A stretch of DNA of 64,000 nt from Rubrivivax sp. Lineage in GTDB: Bacteria > Pseudomonadota > Gammaproteobacteria > Burkholderiales > Burkholderiaceae_C. A program made the position numbers and the translations under genes. Positions 1 through 8,697 of the stretch are shown in pieces. The stretch lies in the NCBI GenBank assembly GCA_016789955.1, contig JAEUPB010000043.1, positions 23,665-87,664 of the forward strand, in the 5' to 3' direction. The notes under the pieces are model-generated. The model was not told the origin of the DNA. It did no database searches and saw nothing but the letters and a program-made list of their open reading frames with translations. Numbering within the stretch: the stretch's first letter is position 1; each line of letters opens with the position of its first letter.

Positions 1-429
1 GTGATGGTGCTGTTCCTGTTCGTCGTGATGATGCTGGACATCAACAGCGACGCCTTCCGCGAGGGCTTCTGGCGGCACTTCCCGCTGGCCGGCATCGTGG
101 GCGCGGGGATCGCGCTGGAGATGGCACTGGTGCTGATGCAGGGTCACCGACAGAGTGACGCGCCCGCACTGGCTGCCGCGGCGATGCAGGCTGGCAACAC
201 CAAGCTGCTGGGAATCGAGCTGTACACGAAGTACCTGTATCCGCTGCAGGTGGCGGCGGTGCTGCTGCTGGTGGCCATCGTCGCGGCCATTGCGTTGACG
301 CTGCGGCGCCGCAAGGACAGCCGCTACATCAGCGTCAGCGAGCAGCTCAAGGCGCGCAAGGCCGATCGCCTGCGGCTTGTCAAGCTGCCGCCGGTGGTCG
401 AGGCCCCTGCCGCGAAGGAGGGCACGTGA
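1..429 (+). CDS. nuoJ: NADH-quinone oxidoreductase subunit J (3' part)
   Basis: This is the C-terminal part of a membrane subunit of proton-pumping complex I; the start lies outside the window. The visible 142 residues hold a hydrophobic first helix, an aspartate/asparagine-rich turn, further helices and a long basic C-terminal tail (RRRKDSRY onward), as in betaproteobacterial NuoJ. It is assigned partly by position: nuoK follows with a one-base overlap (TGATG), then nuoL, nuoM and nuoN. The GTG at base 1 is only an in-frame codon, not the real start. Confidence 0.9.
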   Translation: MMVLFLFVVMMLDINSDAFREGFWRHFPLAGIVGAGIALEMALVLMQGHRQSDAPALAAAAMQAGNTKLLGIELYTKYLYPLQVAAVLLLVAIVAAIALTLRRRKDSRYISVSEQLKARKADRLRLVKLPPVVEAPAAKEGT

Positions 430-740
430 TGGGCCCGGTCACCCTCGGACACTACCTGTCGCTGGGCGGCATGCTGTTCGCGCTCTCGGTCGTCGGCATC
501 TTCCTGAACCGCCGCAACCTGATCGTGCTGCTGATGGCCATCGAGCTGATGCTGCTGGCCGTCAACCTGAACTTCATCGCCTTCTCGCACTTCCTCGGCG
601 ACATGGCCGGGCAGGTCTTCGTGTTCTTCATCCTCACGGTGGCGGCCGCGGAGTCGGCGATCGGCCTGGCCATCCTCGTGGTGCTGTTCCGCAACCGTGA
701 ATTGATCGACGTCGAGCAGCTCGACGAACTGAAAGGCTGA
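429..740 (+). CDS. nuoK: NADH-quinone oxidoreductase subunit K
   Basis: Small membrane subunit of complex I, 103 aa, with three transmembrane helices, part of the proton channel next to the antiporter-like subunits. Glu39 (AIELMLL) and Glu75 (AAESAIG) correspond to the two conserved membrane glutamates of the family. The ATG at 429 overlaps the nuoJ stop by one base; a GTG one codon upstream is also possible, but the ATG gives the usual length. nuoL starts 2 bp after the stop, so the genes are probably translationally coupled. Confidence 0.96.
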   Translation: MGPVTLGHYLSLGGMLFALSVVGIFLNRRNLIVLLMAIELMLLAVNLNFIAFSHFLGDMAGQVFVFFILTVAAAESAIGLAILVVLFRNRELIDVEQLDELKG

Positions 741-742
741 GC

Positions 743-2773
743 GTGGCTGCAACCCTGTCGCAATCGCTGCTGCTGGCCGTGCCGCTGGCGCCGCTGGCGG
801 GCTCGCTGATCGCGGGCCTGGCCGGCGGGGTGGTCGGCCGCCGCGGCGCGCACTGGGCCACGATCCTCGGCGTGCTGGTCGCCTTCGTCTGCTCGGCCAT
901 CGTGCTGAAGGCCGTGGCGGTGGACGGCGCCCGCTACTCGGGCACGGTGTACGAGTGGATGGTGGTCGGCGGCGTGAAGATGGAGGTGGGTTTCCTCGTC
1001 GACGGGCTCACCGCGATGATGATGTGCGTGGTGACCTTCGTGTCGCTGATGGTGCATATCTACACCATCGGCTACATGGAGGAGGACCCGGGCTACCAGC
1101 GGTTCTTCTCGTACATCTCGCTGTTCACGTTCTCGATGTTGATGCTCGTGATGAGCAACAACTTCCTGCAGCTGTTCTTCGGCTGGGAAGCGGTGGGCCT
1201 CGTGAGCTACCTGCTGATCGGCTTCTGGTACAAGCGGCCGACGGCGATCTTCGCCAACATGAAGGCCTTCCTGGTGAACCGGGTCGGCGACTTCGGGTTC
1301 ATTCTCGGGATCGGCCTGATCGCGGCCTATGCCGGCACGCTGAGCTACGCCGAGACCTTCGCGAAGGCCGGCGAGCTGGCCCAGGTCGTGTTCCCGTATC
1401 CCACCTGGGGCGGCGACTGGATGCTGATCACGGTGATCTGCATCTGCCTGTTCATCGGCGCGATGGGCAAGAGCGCGCAGTTCCCGCTGCACGTGTGGCT
1501 GCCCGACTCGATGGAAGGCCCGACGCCGATCTCCGCGCTGATCCACGCGGCGACGATGGTGACGGCGGGCATCTTCATGGTGGCGCGCATGTCACCGCTG
1601 TTCGAGCTGTCGGACACCGCGCTGTCGTTCGTGCTGGTGATCGGCGCGATCACGGCGCTGTTCATGGGCTTCCTGGGCATCATCCAGAACGACATCAAGC
1701 GCGTGGTGGCGTATTCGACCTTGTCGCAGCTCGGCTACATGACCGTGGCGCTGGGCGCCTCGGCGTACTCGGTGGCGGTGTTCCACCTGATGACGCACGC
1801 GTTCTTCAAGGCGCTTCTCTTCCTGGCCGCCGGCAGCGTGATCATCGGCATGCACCACGACCAGGACATCCGCAACATGGGTGGCCTGCGCAAGTACATG
1901 CCGCTGACGTGGATCACGTCGCTGCTGGGCTCGCTGGCCCTGATCGGCACCCCGCTGTTCGCCGGCTTCTACTCGAAGGACAGCATCATCGAGGCGGTGC
2001 ACGCGAGCCACCTGCCGGGGTCGGGCTTCGCGTACGCGGCGGTGATCATCGGCGTGTTCGTCACCGCGTTCTATTCGTTCCGCATGTACTTCCTCGTCTT
2101 CCATGGCGAGGAACGCTTCCGCCACAAGCCGCATCCGCCGGAACACGACCACGCGCACGACGACCACGGCCATGTGCACGAGCCGCACGAGTCGCCGTGG
2201 GTGGTGACCGCGCCGCTGCTGCTGCTGGCGGTGCCGTCGGTCGTGATCGGCTTCCTGACGATCCAGCCGATGCTGTTCGGCGAATTCTTCAAGGACTCGA
2301 TCCTCGTCGACCTCGCGCGCCACCCGGCGATGAAGGAACTCGCCGAAGGGTTCCACGGCGCCGCCGCGATGGCGCTGCACGGCCTGGGCACGCCGCCGTT
2401 CTGGCTGGCGCTGGCCGGTGTGGTGGTGTCATGGTGGTTCTACCTGAAGCAGCCGGCGCTGCCGCAGGCCATCGGCCGCGCGCTGTCGCCGGTGATGACG
2501 CTGCTGCAGAACAAGTACTACATGGACTGGTTCAACGAGAACGTCCTCGCGCCCGTTGCTCGCGGCCTCGGCCAGGGGCTGTGGAAGGGTGGCGACATCG
2601 GCGTCATCGACGGCCTGATCAACGGCTCGGCGCGGGCGGTGGGCGGCGTGGCGGCGGTGCTGCGCCGCGTGCAGACCGGCCACCTGTACTGGTACGCGCT
2701 CGTGATGCTGCTGGGCATCTTCGGCTTCATGACCTGGCGTCTGTGGCCCTACCTGAGCCAGTTCGCCCGCTAG
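743..2773 (+). CDS. nuoL: NADH-quinone oxidoreductase subunit L
   Basis: Largest antiporter-like membrane subunit of complex I, 676 aa, which pumps protons at the distal end of the membrane arm. The Proton_antipo core is clear, including the FFGWEAVGLVSYLLIGFWY segment and the lysine/histidine-bearing helices after HVWLPDSMEGPTP. A loop at about residues 454-484 carries ten histidines in some thirty residues (HDHAHDDHGHVHEPHE), between transmembrane segments. A C-terminal region follows it, ending in a final membrane helix. The start is GTG at 743, two bases after the nuoK stop. nuoM follows after 31 bp. Confidence 0.97.
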   Translation: MAATLSQSLLLAVPLAPLAGSLIAGLAGGVVGRRGAHWATILGVLVAFVCSAIVLKAVAVDGARYSGTVYEWMVVGGVKMEVGFLVDGLTAMMMCVVTFVSLMVHIYTIGYMEEDPGYQRFFSYISLFTFSMLMLVMSNNFLQLFFGWEAVGLVSYLLIGFWYKRPTAIFANMKAFLVNRVGDFGFILGIGLIAAYAGTLSYAETFAKAGELAQVVFPYPTWGGDWMLITVICICLFIGAMGKSAQFPLHVWLPDSMEGPTPISALIHAATMVTAGIFMVARMSPLFELSDTALSFVLVIGAITALFMGFLGIIQNDIKRVVAYSTLSQLGYMTVALGASAYSVAVFHLMTHAFFKALLFLAAGSVIIGMHHDQDIRNMGGLRKYMPLTWITSLLGSLALIGTPLFAGFYSKDSIIEAVHASHLPGSGFAYAAVIIGVFVTAFYSFRMYFLVFHGEERFRHKPHPPEHDHAHDDHGHVHEPHESPWVVTAPLLLLAVPSVVIGFLTIQPMLFGEFFKDSILVDLARHPAMKELAEGFHGAAAMALHGLGTPPFWLALAGVVVSWWFYLKQPALPQAIGRALSPVMTLLQNKYYMDWFNENVLAPVARGLGQGLWKGGDIGVIDGLINGSARAVGGVAAVLRRVQTGHLYWYALVMLLGIFGFMTWRLWPYLSQFAR

Positions 2774-2804
2774 GCGGCGGCACACACGACAACAAGAAGC
2801 ATCC

Positions 2805-4283
2805 ATGGGTCTCCTGAGCATCTCGATCTGGCTGCCGATCGCCTTCGGCGCGCTGCTGCTGGCCGTGGGCCGCGACGAGCACGCCGGCGCCGTGCGCGGC
2901 GTGGCGCTGGTGGGCGCCATCGTCTCCTTCCTCGTCACGATCCCGGTGATGACCTCGTTCGACACCGCCAGCGCCGCGCTGCAGTTCGTCGAGAAGATGC
3001 CGTGGATCCAGCGCTTCAACGTGCACTACCACCTGGGTGTCGACGGGCTGTCGATGTGGTTCGTGCCGCTGACCGCCTTCATCACGGTGATCGTCGTGAT
3101 CTCGGCCTGGGAGGTGATCCAGGAGCGCGTCGCCCAGTACATGGGCGCCTTCCTGATCCTGTCGGGGCTGATGATCGGCGTGTTCTCGGCGGCCGACGGG
3201 CTGCTGTTCTACGTGTTCTTCGAGGCCACGCTGATCCCGATGTACATCATCATCGGCGTGTGGGGCGGGCCGCGGCGCGTCTACGCGGCCTTCAAGTTCT
3301 TCCTGTACACGCTGCTGGGCTCGCTGCTGATGCTGGTGGCGCTGGTGTACCTGTACTTCAAGAGCGGCGGCAGCTTCGACATCACGGCCTGGCAGCGGCT
3401 GCCGCTGACGTTGCCAACGCAGGCGCTGCTGTTCTTCGCGTTCTTCGCCGCGTTCTCGGTGAAGGTGCCCATGTGGCCGGTACACACGTGGCTGCCCGAT
3501 GCGCACGTGGAAGCGCCCACCGGCGGCTCGGTGGTTCTGGCGGCCATCATGCTGAAGCTCGGCGCCTACGGCTTCCTGCGCTTCTCGATGCCGATCGCCC
3601 CGGACGCGGCTCGCGAGTACGCCTGGGTCATCCTCGCGCTGAGCCTGATCGCCGTCACGTACATCGGCCTGGTTGCGCTGGTTCAGCAGGACATGAAGAA
3701 GCTCATCGCCTACTCGTCGGTGGCGCACATGGGCTTCGTGACGCTGGGCTTCTTCCTCTTCAGCGAGATGGGCGTGGCCGGTGGACTCGTGCAGATGATC
3801 TCGCACGGTTTCGTGTCCGGCGCGATGTTCCTGTGCGTCGGGGTGCTGTACGACCGCGTGCACTCGCGCGAGATAGCGTCCTACGGCGGCGTGGTCAACA
3901 CGATGCCGAAGTTCGTCGCCTTCGCCGTCCTGTTCGCGATGGCCAATTGCGGCCTGCCGGGCACCGCGGGATTTGTCGGCGAGTGGATGGTGATCCTCGC
4001 CGCCGTGAAGACGAACTTCTGGATCGCGATGATCGCGGCCACCACGCTGATCTTCGGCGCGGCCTACACGCTGTGGATGGTCAAGCGCGTGTACTTCGGC
4101 GACGTCGCCAACGACCACGTCCGCGAACTCACCGACATCGGCGGACGCGAGTTCCTGATGCTGGCGGTGCTGGCCGGCGCCGTGCTGTGGATGGGCCTGT
4201 ATCCCAAGCCCATCACCGACGCGATGAACCCGTCGATCACCCAACTGCTCGGGCACGTCGCCAAGAGCAAGCTGCCGTCATGA
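2805..4283 (+). CDS. nuoM: NADH-quinone oxidoreductase subunit M
   Basis: Second antiporter-like proton-pumping subunit of complex I, 492 aa, about fourteen transmembrane helices. The conserved helix with FFEATLIPMYIIIGVWGG and the segment KVPMWPVHTWLPDAH are present, with the catalytic glutamate and lysine positions retained. The ATG at 2805 follows a short leader after nuoL. Its stop overlaps the nuoN start by four bases (ATGA), which favours co-translation of the two subunits. Confidence 0.97.
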   Translation: MGLLSISIWLPIAFGALLLAVGRDEHAGAVRGVALVGAIVSFLVTIPVMTSFDTASAALQFVEKMPWIQRFNVHYHLGVDGLSMWFVPLTAFITVIVVISAWEVIQERVAQYMGAFLILSGLMIGVFSAADGLLFYVFFEATLIPMYIIIGVWGGPRRVYAAFKFFLYTLLGSLLMLVALVYLYFKSGGSFDITAWQRLPLTLPTQALLFFAFFAAFSVKVPMWPVHTWLPDAHVEAPTGGSVVLAAIMLKLGAYGFLRFSMPIAPDAAREYAWVILALSLIAVTYIGLVALVQQDMKKLIAYSSVAHMGFVTLGFFLFSEMGVAGGLVQMISHGFVSGAMFLCVGVLYDRVHSREIASYGGVVNTMPKFVAFAVLFAMANCGLPGTAGFVGEWMVILAAVKTNFWIAMIAATTLIFGAAYTLWMVKRVYFGDVANDHVRELTDIGGREFLMLAVLAGAVLWMGLYPKPITDAMNPSITQLLGHVAKSKLPS

Positions 4284-5755
4284 GCTCCTGGTCCGCCGTT
4301 CATCCTGAAATCTGGCTGCTGGCGATGGCCTGCGTGGTGCTGCTCGCCGACCTCTTCGTCACCGCGGACGATCGCGCGCCCACGTTCTGGCTGACGCAGG
4401 CCACCGTCGGCGTATTCGCGTTGCTGCACTGGCTGGAGTACCAGCAGGGCGCTACCGCCTACGCGATGCAGGGCCTCGTCGTGCTCGACCCGATGGGGCA
4501 CCTGCTGGCCTTCTTCGCGGCGCTGGCCACGATGATCACCGTGGCCTACGCCCGCCCGACGCTGATGGCGCGAGACATGGCCAAGGGCGAGTTCTACACG
4601 CTGGCGATGTTCGTTCTGCTGGGCATCGCGGTGATGTGCTCGGCCAACAACTTCCTCGTCATCTACCTCGGTCTCGAGCTGATGAGCCTGTCGCTGTACG
4701 CGCTGACCGCGCTGCGGCGCGAACACACCGTGGCCACCGAGGCCGCGATGAAGTACTTCGTGCTCGGGGCGCTGGCCACCGGCTTCCTGCTGTACGGCCT
4801 GTCGATGATGTACGGCGCCACCGGCTCGCTGGAACTCACCAAGGTCTTCGAGAGCATCGGCAGCGGCCGCATCAACCAGACCGTGCTGGCCTTCGGCGTG
4901 GTGTTCATCGTCGCCGGTCTCGCGTTCAAGCTCGGCGCGGTGCCGTTCCACATGTGGATCCCCGACGTCTACCAGGGCGCGCCCACGTCGGTGACGCTGC
5001 TGATCGGCGGCGCGCCGAAGTTCGCCGCGTTCGCGATCACGATCCGCCTGCTCGTCGAAGGCATGATCGGCCTGGCGGTGGACTGGCAGCAGATGTTCAT
5101 CGTGCTGGCGGTGGCGTCGCTGGTGGTGGGTAACGTCGCCGCGGTGGCGCAGACCAACCTCAAGCGCATGCTGGCGTACTCGACCATCGCGCAGATGGGC
5201 TTCATGCTGCTGGCGCTCTCTGTGGGCGTGGTCAGCGGCAACACGCTGTCGGCCGGCAATGCCTACAGCTCGGCGATGTTCTACCTCGTGACCTACGTGC
5301 TCACGACGCTGGGCTCGTTCGGCATGATCCTGTTCCTCTCCCGGCAGGGCTTCGAAGCCGAGGAGATCACCGACCTCGCCGGCCTGTCCAAGCGCAAGCC
5401 GTGGGCGGCCGGCGTGATGACGGTGTTCATGTTCTCGCTGGCCGGCGTGCCGCCGATGGTGGGCTTCTACGCCAAGCTCGCGGTGCTGCAGGCATTGGTG
5501 AGCACTGCGGTCGCCGGCTACGTGACGCTGGCCGTGGTGGCCGTGCTGCTGTCGCTGATCGGTGCCTTCTACTACCTGCGTGTCGTGAAGGTGATGTACT
5601 TCGACGAGCCCACCGACACGCAACCCATCGTCTCGACCTCGGGCGTGTCGGCGCTGCTGGCGTTGAACGGTGCGGCGGTGCTGGTGTTCGGCCTGTTGCC
5701 GGGCGGTCTGATGTCGATGTGCCGCGACGCCATCGTCAAGGCGCTGGCGACGTGA
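4280..5755 (+). CDS. nuoN: NADH-quinone oxidoreductase subunit N
   Basis: Third antiporter-like subunit of complex I, 491 aa, all membrane helices. Family signatures include YLGLELMSLSLYALTA and FKLGAVPFHMWIPDVYQG, followed by the lysine-bearing helix LKRMLAYSTIAQMG. The open frame runs far upstream across nuoM, but the ATG at 4280 overlapping the nuoM stop gives the family length. This is the last nuo gene. The DUF2818 gene that often follows nuoN in Burkholderiales is absent; only 54 bp separate nuoN from the NUDIX gene. Confidence 0.97.
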   Translation: MSSWSAVHPEIWLLAMACVVLLADLFVTADDRAPTFWLTQATVGVFALLHWLEYQQGATAYAMQGLVVLDPMGHLLAFFAALATMITVAYARPTLMARDMAKGEFYTLAMFVLLGIAVMCSANNFLVIYLGLELMSLSLYALTALRREHTVATEAAMKYFVLGALATGFLLYGLSMMYGATGSLELTKVFESIGSGRINQTVLAFGVVFIVAGLAFKLGAVPFHMWIPDVYQGAPTSVTLLIGGAPKFAAFAITIRLLVEGMIGLAVDWQQMFIVLAVASLVVGNVAAVAQTNLKRMLAYSTIAQMGFMLLALSVGVVSGNTLSAGNAYSSAMFYLVTYVLTTLGSFGMILFLSRQGFEAEEITDLAGLSKRKPWAAGVMTVFMFSLAGVPPMVGFYAKLAVLQALVSTAVAGYVTLAVVAVLLSLIGAFYYLRVVKVMYFDEPTDTQPIVSTSGVSALLALNGAAVLVFGLLPGGLMSMCRDAIVKALAT

Positions 5756-5809
5756 TCGCCGGCCGCAACCGCGCACCCGGGCCCACGCGCCGCAGCGGCT
5801 GCCGCTGAG

Positions 5810-6385
5810 ATGGCTGCCGACGAGCACCTCGTCGAGACGCCGCTGGCCTCCCGCGTGCTCGCCAAGGGGGTGTTCCTCGAGGTGCGCATCGACGATGTGA
5901 GGCTGCCCGACGGCCACATCGCCACCCGGGAATACATCAAGCATCCAGGCGCGGTGGCGGTGCTCGGGCTGCTCGACAATGGCCACGTGCTGCTCGAACG
6001 CCAGTACCGCCATCCCGTCCGCCGCGTCATGCTCGAGATCCCCGCGGGCAAGATCGACCCCGGCGAGACGCTGCTCGGTTGCGCGCAGCGCGAGTTGCTC
6101 GAGGAGACCGGCTACACCGCCGCGGAATGGGCGCGTGCGGGGTCGCTGCACGTGGCCGTGGGCTGCTCCGACGAGGTCATCCACCTTTACGTGGCCCGCG
6201 GACTGGTCCCGGGCCGGCAGCAGCTCGACCACGGCGAACTGCTCGACGTCACGAGCCTGCCCGAGGGCGAACTCGACGCGATGGCCGCGCGCGGCGAGAT
6301 CACCGACAGCAAGACGCTGTTCGCGCTGCAGTGGCTGCAGCGCTGGCGCAGCGGGGCCTGGCCCCTGCAATGGGGCGCCGCATGA
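5810..6385 (+). CDS. NUDIX hydrolase, ADP-ribose pyrophosphatase type
   Basis: Cytosolic hydrolase of nucleoside-diphosphate derivatives, 191 aa, most like NudF-type ADP-ribose pyrophosphatases, which cleave ADP-ribose to AMP and ribose 5-phosphate. The full NUDIX box is at about residues 84-106: G-x5-E-x7-RELLEETGY, with the REXXEE metal-binding core. The preceding region ERQYRHP...EIPAGKID is typical of the ADP-ribose subgroup. It lies 54 bp after nuoN and overlaps the next gene by four bases (ATGA). Clustering with nuo genes is a recurrent Burkholderiales arrangement (general knowledge). Substrate is inferred from family. Confidence 0.9.
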   Translation: MAADEHLVETPLASRVLAKGVFLEVRIDDVRLPDGHIATREYIKHPGAVAVLGLLDNGHVLLERQYRHPVRRVMLEIPAGKIDPGETLLGCAQRELLEETGYTAAEWARAGSLHVAVGCSDEVIHLYVARGLVPGRQQLDHGELLDVTSLPEGELDAMAARGEITDSKTLFALQWLQRWRSGAWPLQWGAA

Positions 6386-6833
6386 AGGTGTTGAACCTGC
6401 GCTGCGCGAACGGGCACGGATTCGAAGGCTGGTTCGGCTCCGACGACGAGTTCCTCGAGCAGAACGGCGGCGGTCGCATCGAGTGTCCGCTGTGCAACGA
6501 CCGCGTGATCACGCGCATGCGCCGCGGCTGAACCTCTCCGGAGCCACCGAGCCGCAGCCCGCGGCGTCGGCCGCGAAGTCGCCCCCGCAGGCACCGGCGG
6601 CCACGGCCGACCTGCAGGCGCTGTGGCTGCAGACCGTGCAGCAGCTGTTCGCGCACACCGAGGACGTCGGAGCGCGCTTCGCGGAGGAAGCGCGGCGCAT
6701 CCACTATGGCGAGGCCGAACGGCGCGCCATCCGCGGAGAGGCGAGCGAACCCGAGCGCCAGGCGCTGCTCGAAGAAGGCATCGAGATCGTCGCGATCCCG
6801 GTGCCGGGCGCGCTCAAGGGCCCGGTGCAGTAG
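6382..6833 (+). pseudogene. DUF1178 family protein, frameshifted as given
   Basis: DUF1178 proteins are small proteins of about 140-150 aa with an N-terminal Cys-x2-Cys zinc-ribbon-like motif and unknown function. Here the ATG at 6382 opens a frame of only 49 codons (LRCANGHGFEGWF...ECPLCNDRVITRM) that stops at 6531. The rest of the family is intact in the -1 frame from about 6511 (APRLNLSG...) to the stop at 6833, including TEDVGARFAEEARRIHYGEA and a typical LKGPVQ end. A single missing base in the GC-rich stretch near 6505-6520 explains this. It may be a true mutation or a sequence error. The start overlaps the NUDIX stop (ATGA). Confidence 0.8.
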
Positions 6834-6852
6834 CAACCTCTCCGCCGGCGCG

Positions 6853-8259
6853 TCAGCCGGCCAGCACGCGCCCCGGGTTCATCACTCGCTGCGGATCGAG
6901 CGCGGCCTTGATGCGGCCCATCAACCCGAGCGCCACCGCCGGCTTGCGGGCGACGAGTTCGTCGACCTTCAGCACGCCCACGCCATGCTCGGCCGAGATG
7001 GAGCCGCCGCGCGCGCACACGGCGTCGTAGACGATGCGGTTGACGGCGTCTTCTTCCTCGGCGAGGAAGCATGCTGCATCGACGCCCGCCGGTGCCTGCA
7101 CGTTGTAGTGCAGGTTGCCGTCGCCGAGGTGGCCGAAGTTCACCAGCCGCACGCCCGGCACGTGCCGCGCGAGCGCGGCGTCGGTGCTCGCGACGAACTC
7201 GGGAATCGCCGAGACCGGCAGTGCGATGTCGTGCTTGATGTTCAGGCCTTCCTCGCTCTGGGCGAGCGGGATCGACTCGCGCACGTGCCACATCGCGTGC
7301 GACTGCGCGAGGCTCCCGGCCACCGAGGCGTCGGTGATCGCGCCGGCCTCCAGCGCTTCGCCGAGCAGCGCCTCGAAGCGCTCGCGTGCCGTCGCTTCGG
7401 GGTCGAGCGCGCTCTGCTCGAGCAGCACCGTCCACGCTGCGCCGGGCAGCGGGCGCGGCAGCGCCGGGAAGTGCCGCGCCACGAGCTCCAGCGCGAAGGC
7501 GCCCATCATCTCGAAGCCGGTGAGCGTCGGCCCCAGCCGCGCGCGTGCCAGGTTCAGCAGCGCCACGCAGTCGGCCACCGAGGCGCATGCGGCCATGGCG
7601 GTGGTCACCGCCGCAGGCTGCGGATGCAGCGTCATCGTCGCGCCCGTGATCACGCCCAGCGTGCCTTCGCTGCCGACGTACAGGTCGCGCAGGTCGTAGC
7701 CGGTGTTGTCCTTGCGCAGGCCGGTGAGGCCGTCCCACACCTCGCCCTGCGGCGTGACGACTTCCAGCCCCAGGCACAGGTTGCGCGCATTGCCGAAGCG
7801 CAGCACCTGCGTGCCGCCGGCGTTGGTGGCGAGGTTGCCGCCCAGCGTGCAGCTGCCTTCGGCCGCCAGGCTCAGCGGGAACCATAGGCCCTGGTCGCGC
7901 GCGGCCTGCTGCACAGCCTGCAGCACGCAGCCGGCCTCGGCGGTGATGGTGAGGTTGGCCGCGTCGACGGCGCGCACGCGGTTCATGCGCTGCAGGCTCA
8001 GCAGCACTTGCGTGCCGCTGCCGTCGGGCACGCCGCCGCCCACGAGGCCGGTGTTGCCGCCCTGCGGCACGATGGCGGTGCCGTGTGCGGCGCAGGCGCG
8101 CACCACCGCGGCCACCTCGGCGGTCGAGCCTGGCCGCACCACCGCCAGCGCCTTGCCGCGCCAACGCCGCCGCCAGTCCTGCTCCCACGCGGTGAGGTCG
8201 CCCTCGGTCAGGACGTTCGAGGCGCCGACGGTGTCGCGCAGGTTGGCGATCAAGCTCAT
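6853..8259 (-). CDS. FAD-binding oxidoreductase, GlcD/D-2-hydroxyacid dehydrogenase type
   Basis: Flavoprotein of 468 aa that probably oxidises a D-2-hydroxy acid (D-lactate, glycolate or D-2-hydroxyglutarate). The N-terminal PCMH-type FAD domain has VPQGGNTGLVGGGVP and the LGGNLATNAGGT segment. The C-terminal FAD-oxidase_C domain carries the NFGHLGDGNLHYN motif with the substrate- and metal-binding histidines and ends SISAEHGVGVLK...MNPGRVL. This layout is closest to single-gene D-2-hydroxyglutarate/D-lactate dehydrogenases rather than the three-gene GlcDEF complex. It faces the DUF1178 gene convergently and is followed upstream by DUF2069 on the same strand. The exact substrate cannot be read from sequence. 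Confidence 0.9.
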   Translation of the reverse strand: MSLIANLRDTVGASNVLTEGDLTAWEQDWRRRWRGKALAVVRPGSTAEVAAVVRACAAHGTAIVPQGGNTGLVGGGVPDGSGTQVLLSLQRMNRVRAVDAANLTITAEAGCVLQAVQQAARDQGLWFPLSLAAEGSCTLGGNLATNAGGTQVLRFGNARNLCLGLEVVTPQGEVWDGLTGLRKDNTGYDLRDLYVGSEGTLGVITGATMTLHPQPAAVTTAMAACASVADCVALLNLARARLGPTLTGFEMMGAFALELVARHFPALPRPLPGAAWTVLLEQSALDPEATARERFEALLGEALEAGAITDASVAGSLAQSHAMWHVRESIPLAQSEEGLNIKHDIALPVSAIPEFVASTDAALARHVPGVRLVNFGHLGDGNLHYNVQAPAGVDAACFLAEEEDAVNRIVYDAVCARGGSISAEHGVGVLKVDELVARKPAVALGLMGRIKAALDPQRVMNPGRVLAG

Positions 8260-8275
8260 GCAGACAACTCCGTCG

Positions 8276-8680
8276 TCAGGCGGCGCGGCGCGTGCGGCGC
8301 CGGATGTCGGCCACGCAGGCCGTGAACAGCAGCACCGCCGCGGCGGTCTGCGCGATGGCGAGCCAGCGGCCCGCGCCGCCTTCGCTGGTGGCCCGCACGA
8401 GTCCCTCGCAGACGTACAGCCAGACCAGCAGGCTCAGCCAGCGCTGCGTGTGCAGGCGTCGCCGCCACGCCCCGGGCAGCGCTGCCACCAGCGGCAGCAC
8501 CTTGATGGCCCACGTGCCGCGGCCGGTGGGGGCCAGCCACAGCTCCCATGCGAGGCCCAGCGCGATCAGCCCGACCAGGCTCGCCAGAACGGCGGCTCGG
8601 TGCCGCTCCGAAAGCGCAGCGCTCGCAGGCACGGCCGGCGTCACGGCATCGGGAGGGGCGGCAGGGCTCGCAGGGGCCAT
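8276..8680 (-). CDS. DUF2069 family membrane protein
   Basis: Inner-membrane protein of 134 aa with about four hydrophobic helices and a basic C-terminus (DIRRRTRRAA). Length, helix spacing and the LVWLYVCEGLVRA segment match the DUF2069 family of proteobacteria, whose role is unknown. The N-terminus is rich in alanine and proline. It lies 16 bp before the FAD oxidoreductase gene on the same strand and only 17 bp from the divergent YihY gene, so its promoter must overlap coding sequence. Confidence 0.8.
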   Translation of the reverse strand: MAPASPAAPPDAVTPAVPASAALSERHRAAVLASLVGLIALGLAWELWLAPTGRGTWAIKVLPLVAALPGAWRRRLHTQRWLSLLVWLYVCEGLVRATSEGGAGRWLAIAQTAAAVLLFTACVADIRRRTRRAA

Positions 8681-8697
8681 GGGGCATCATAGCCAGC

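Noticed and set aside
3002-4279. Upstream extension of the nuoN frame across nuoM
   Set aside because: Arg/Pro-rich shadow sequence; family length and the ATGA overlap fix the start at 4280.
2727-6370. Long open frames on the minus strand opposite nuoM, nuoN and the NUDIX gene (509 and 768 codons)
   Set aside because: They are rich in His, Arg, Gln and Asp with no family features, as expected for the reverse strand of GC-rich genes. The plus-strand proteins are unmistakable.
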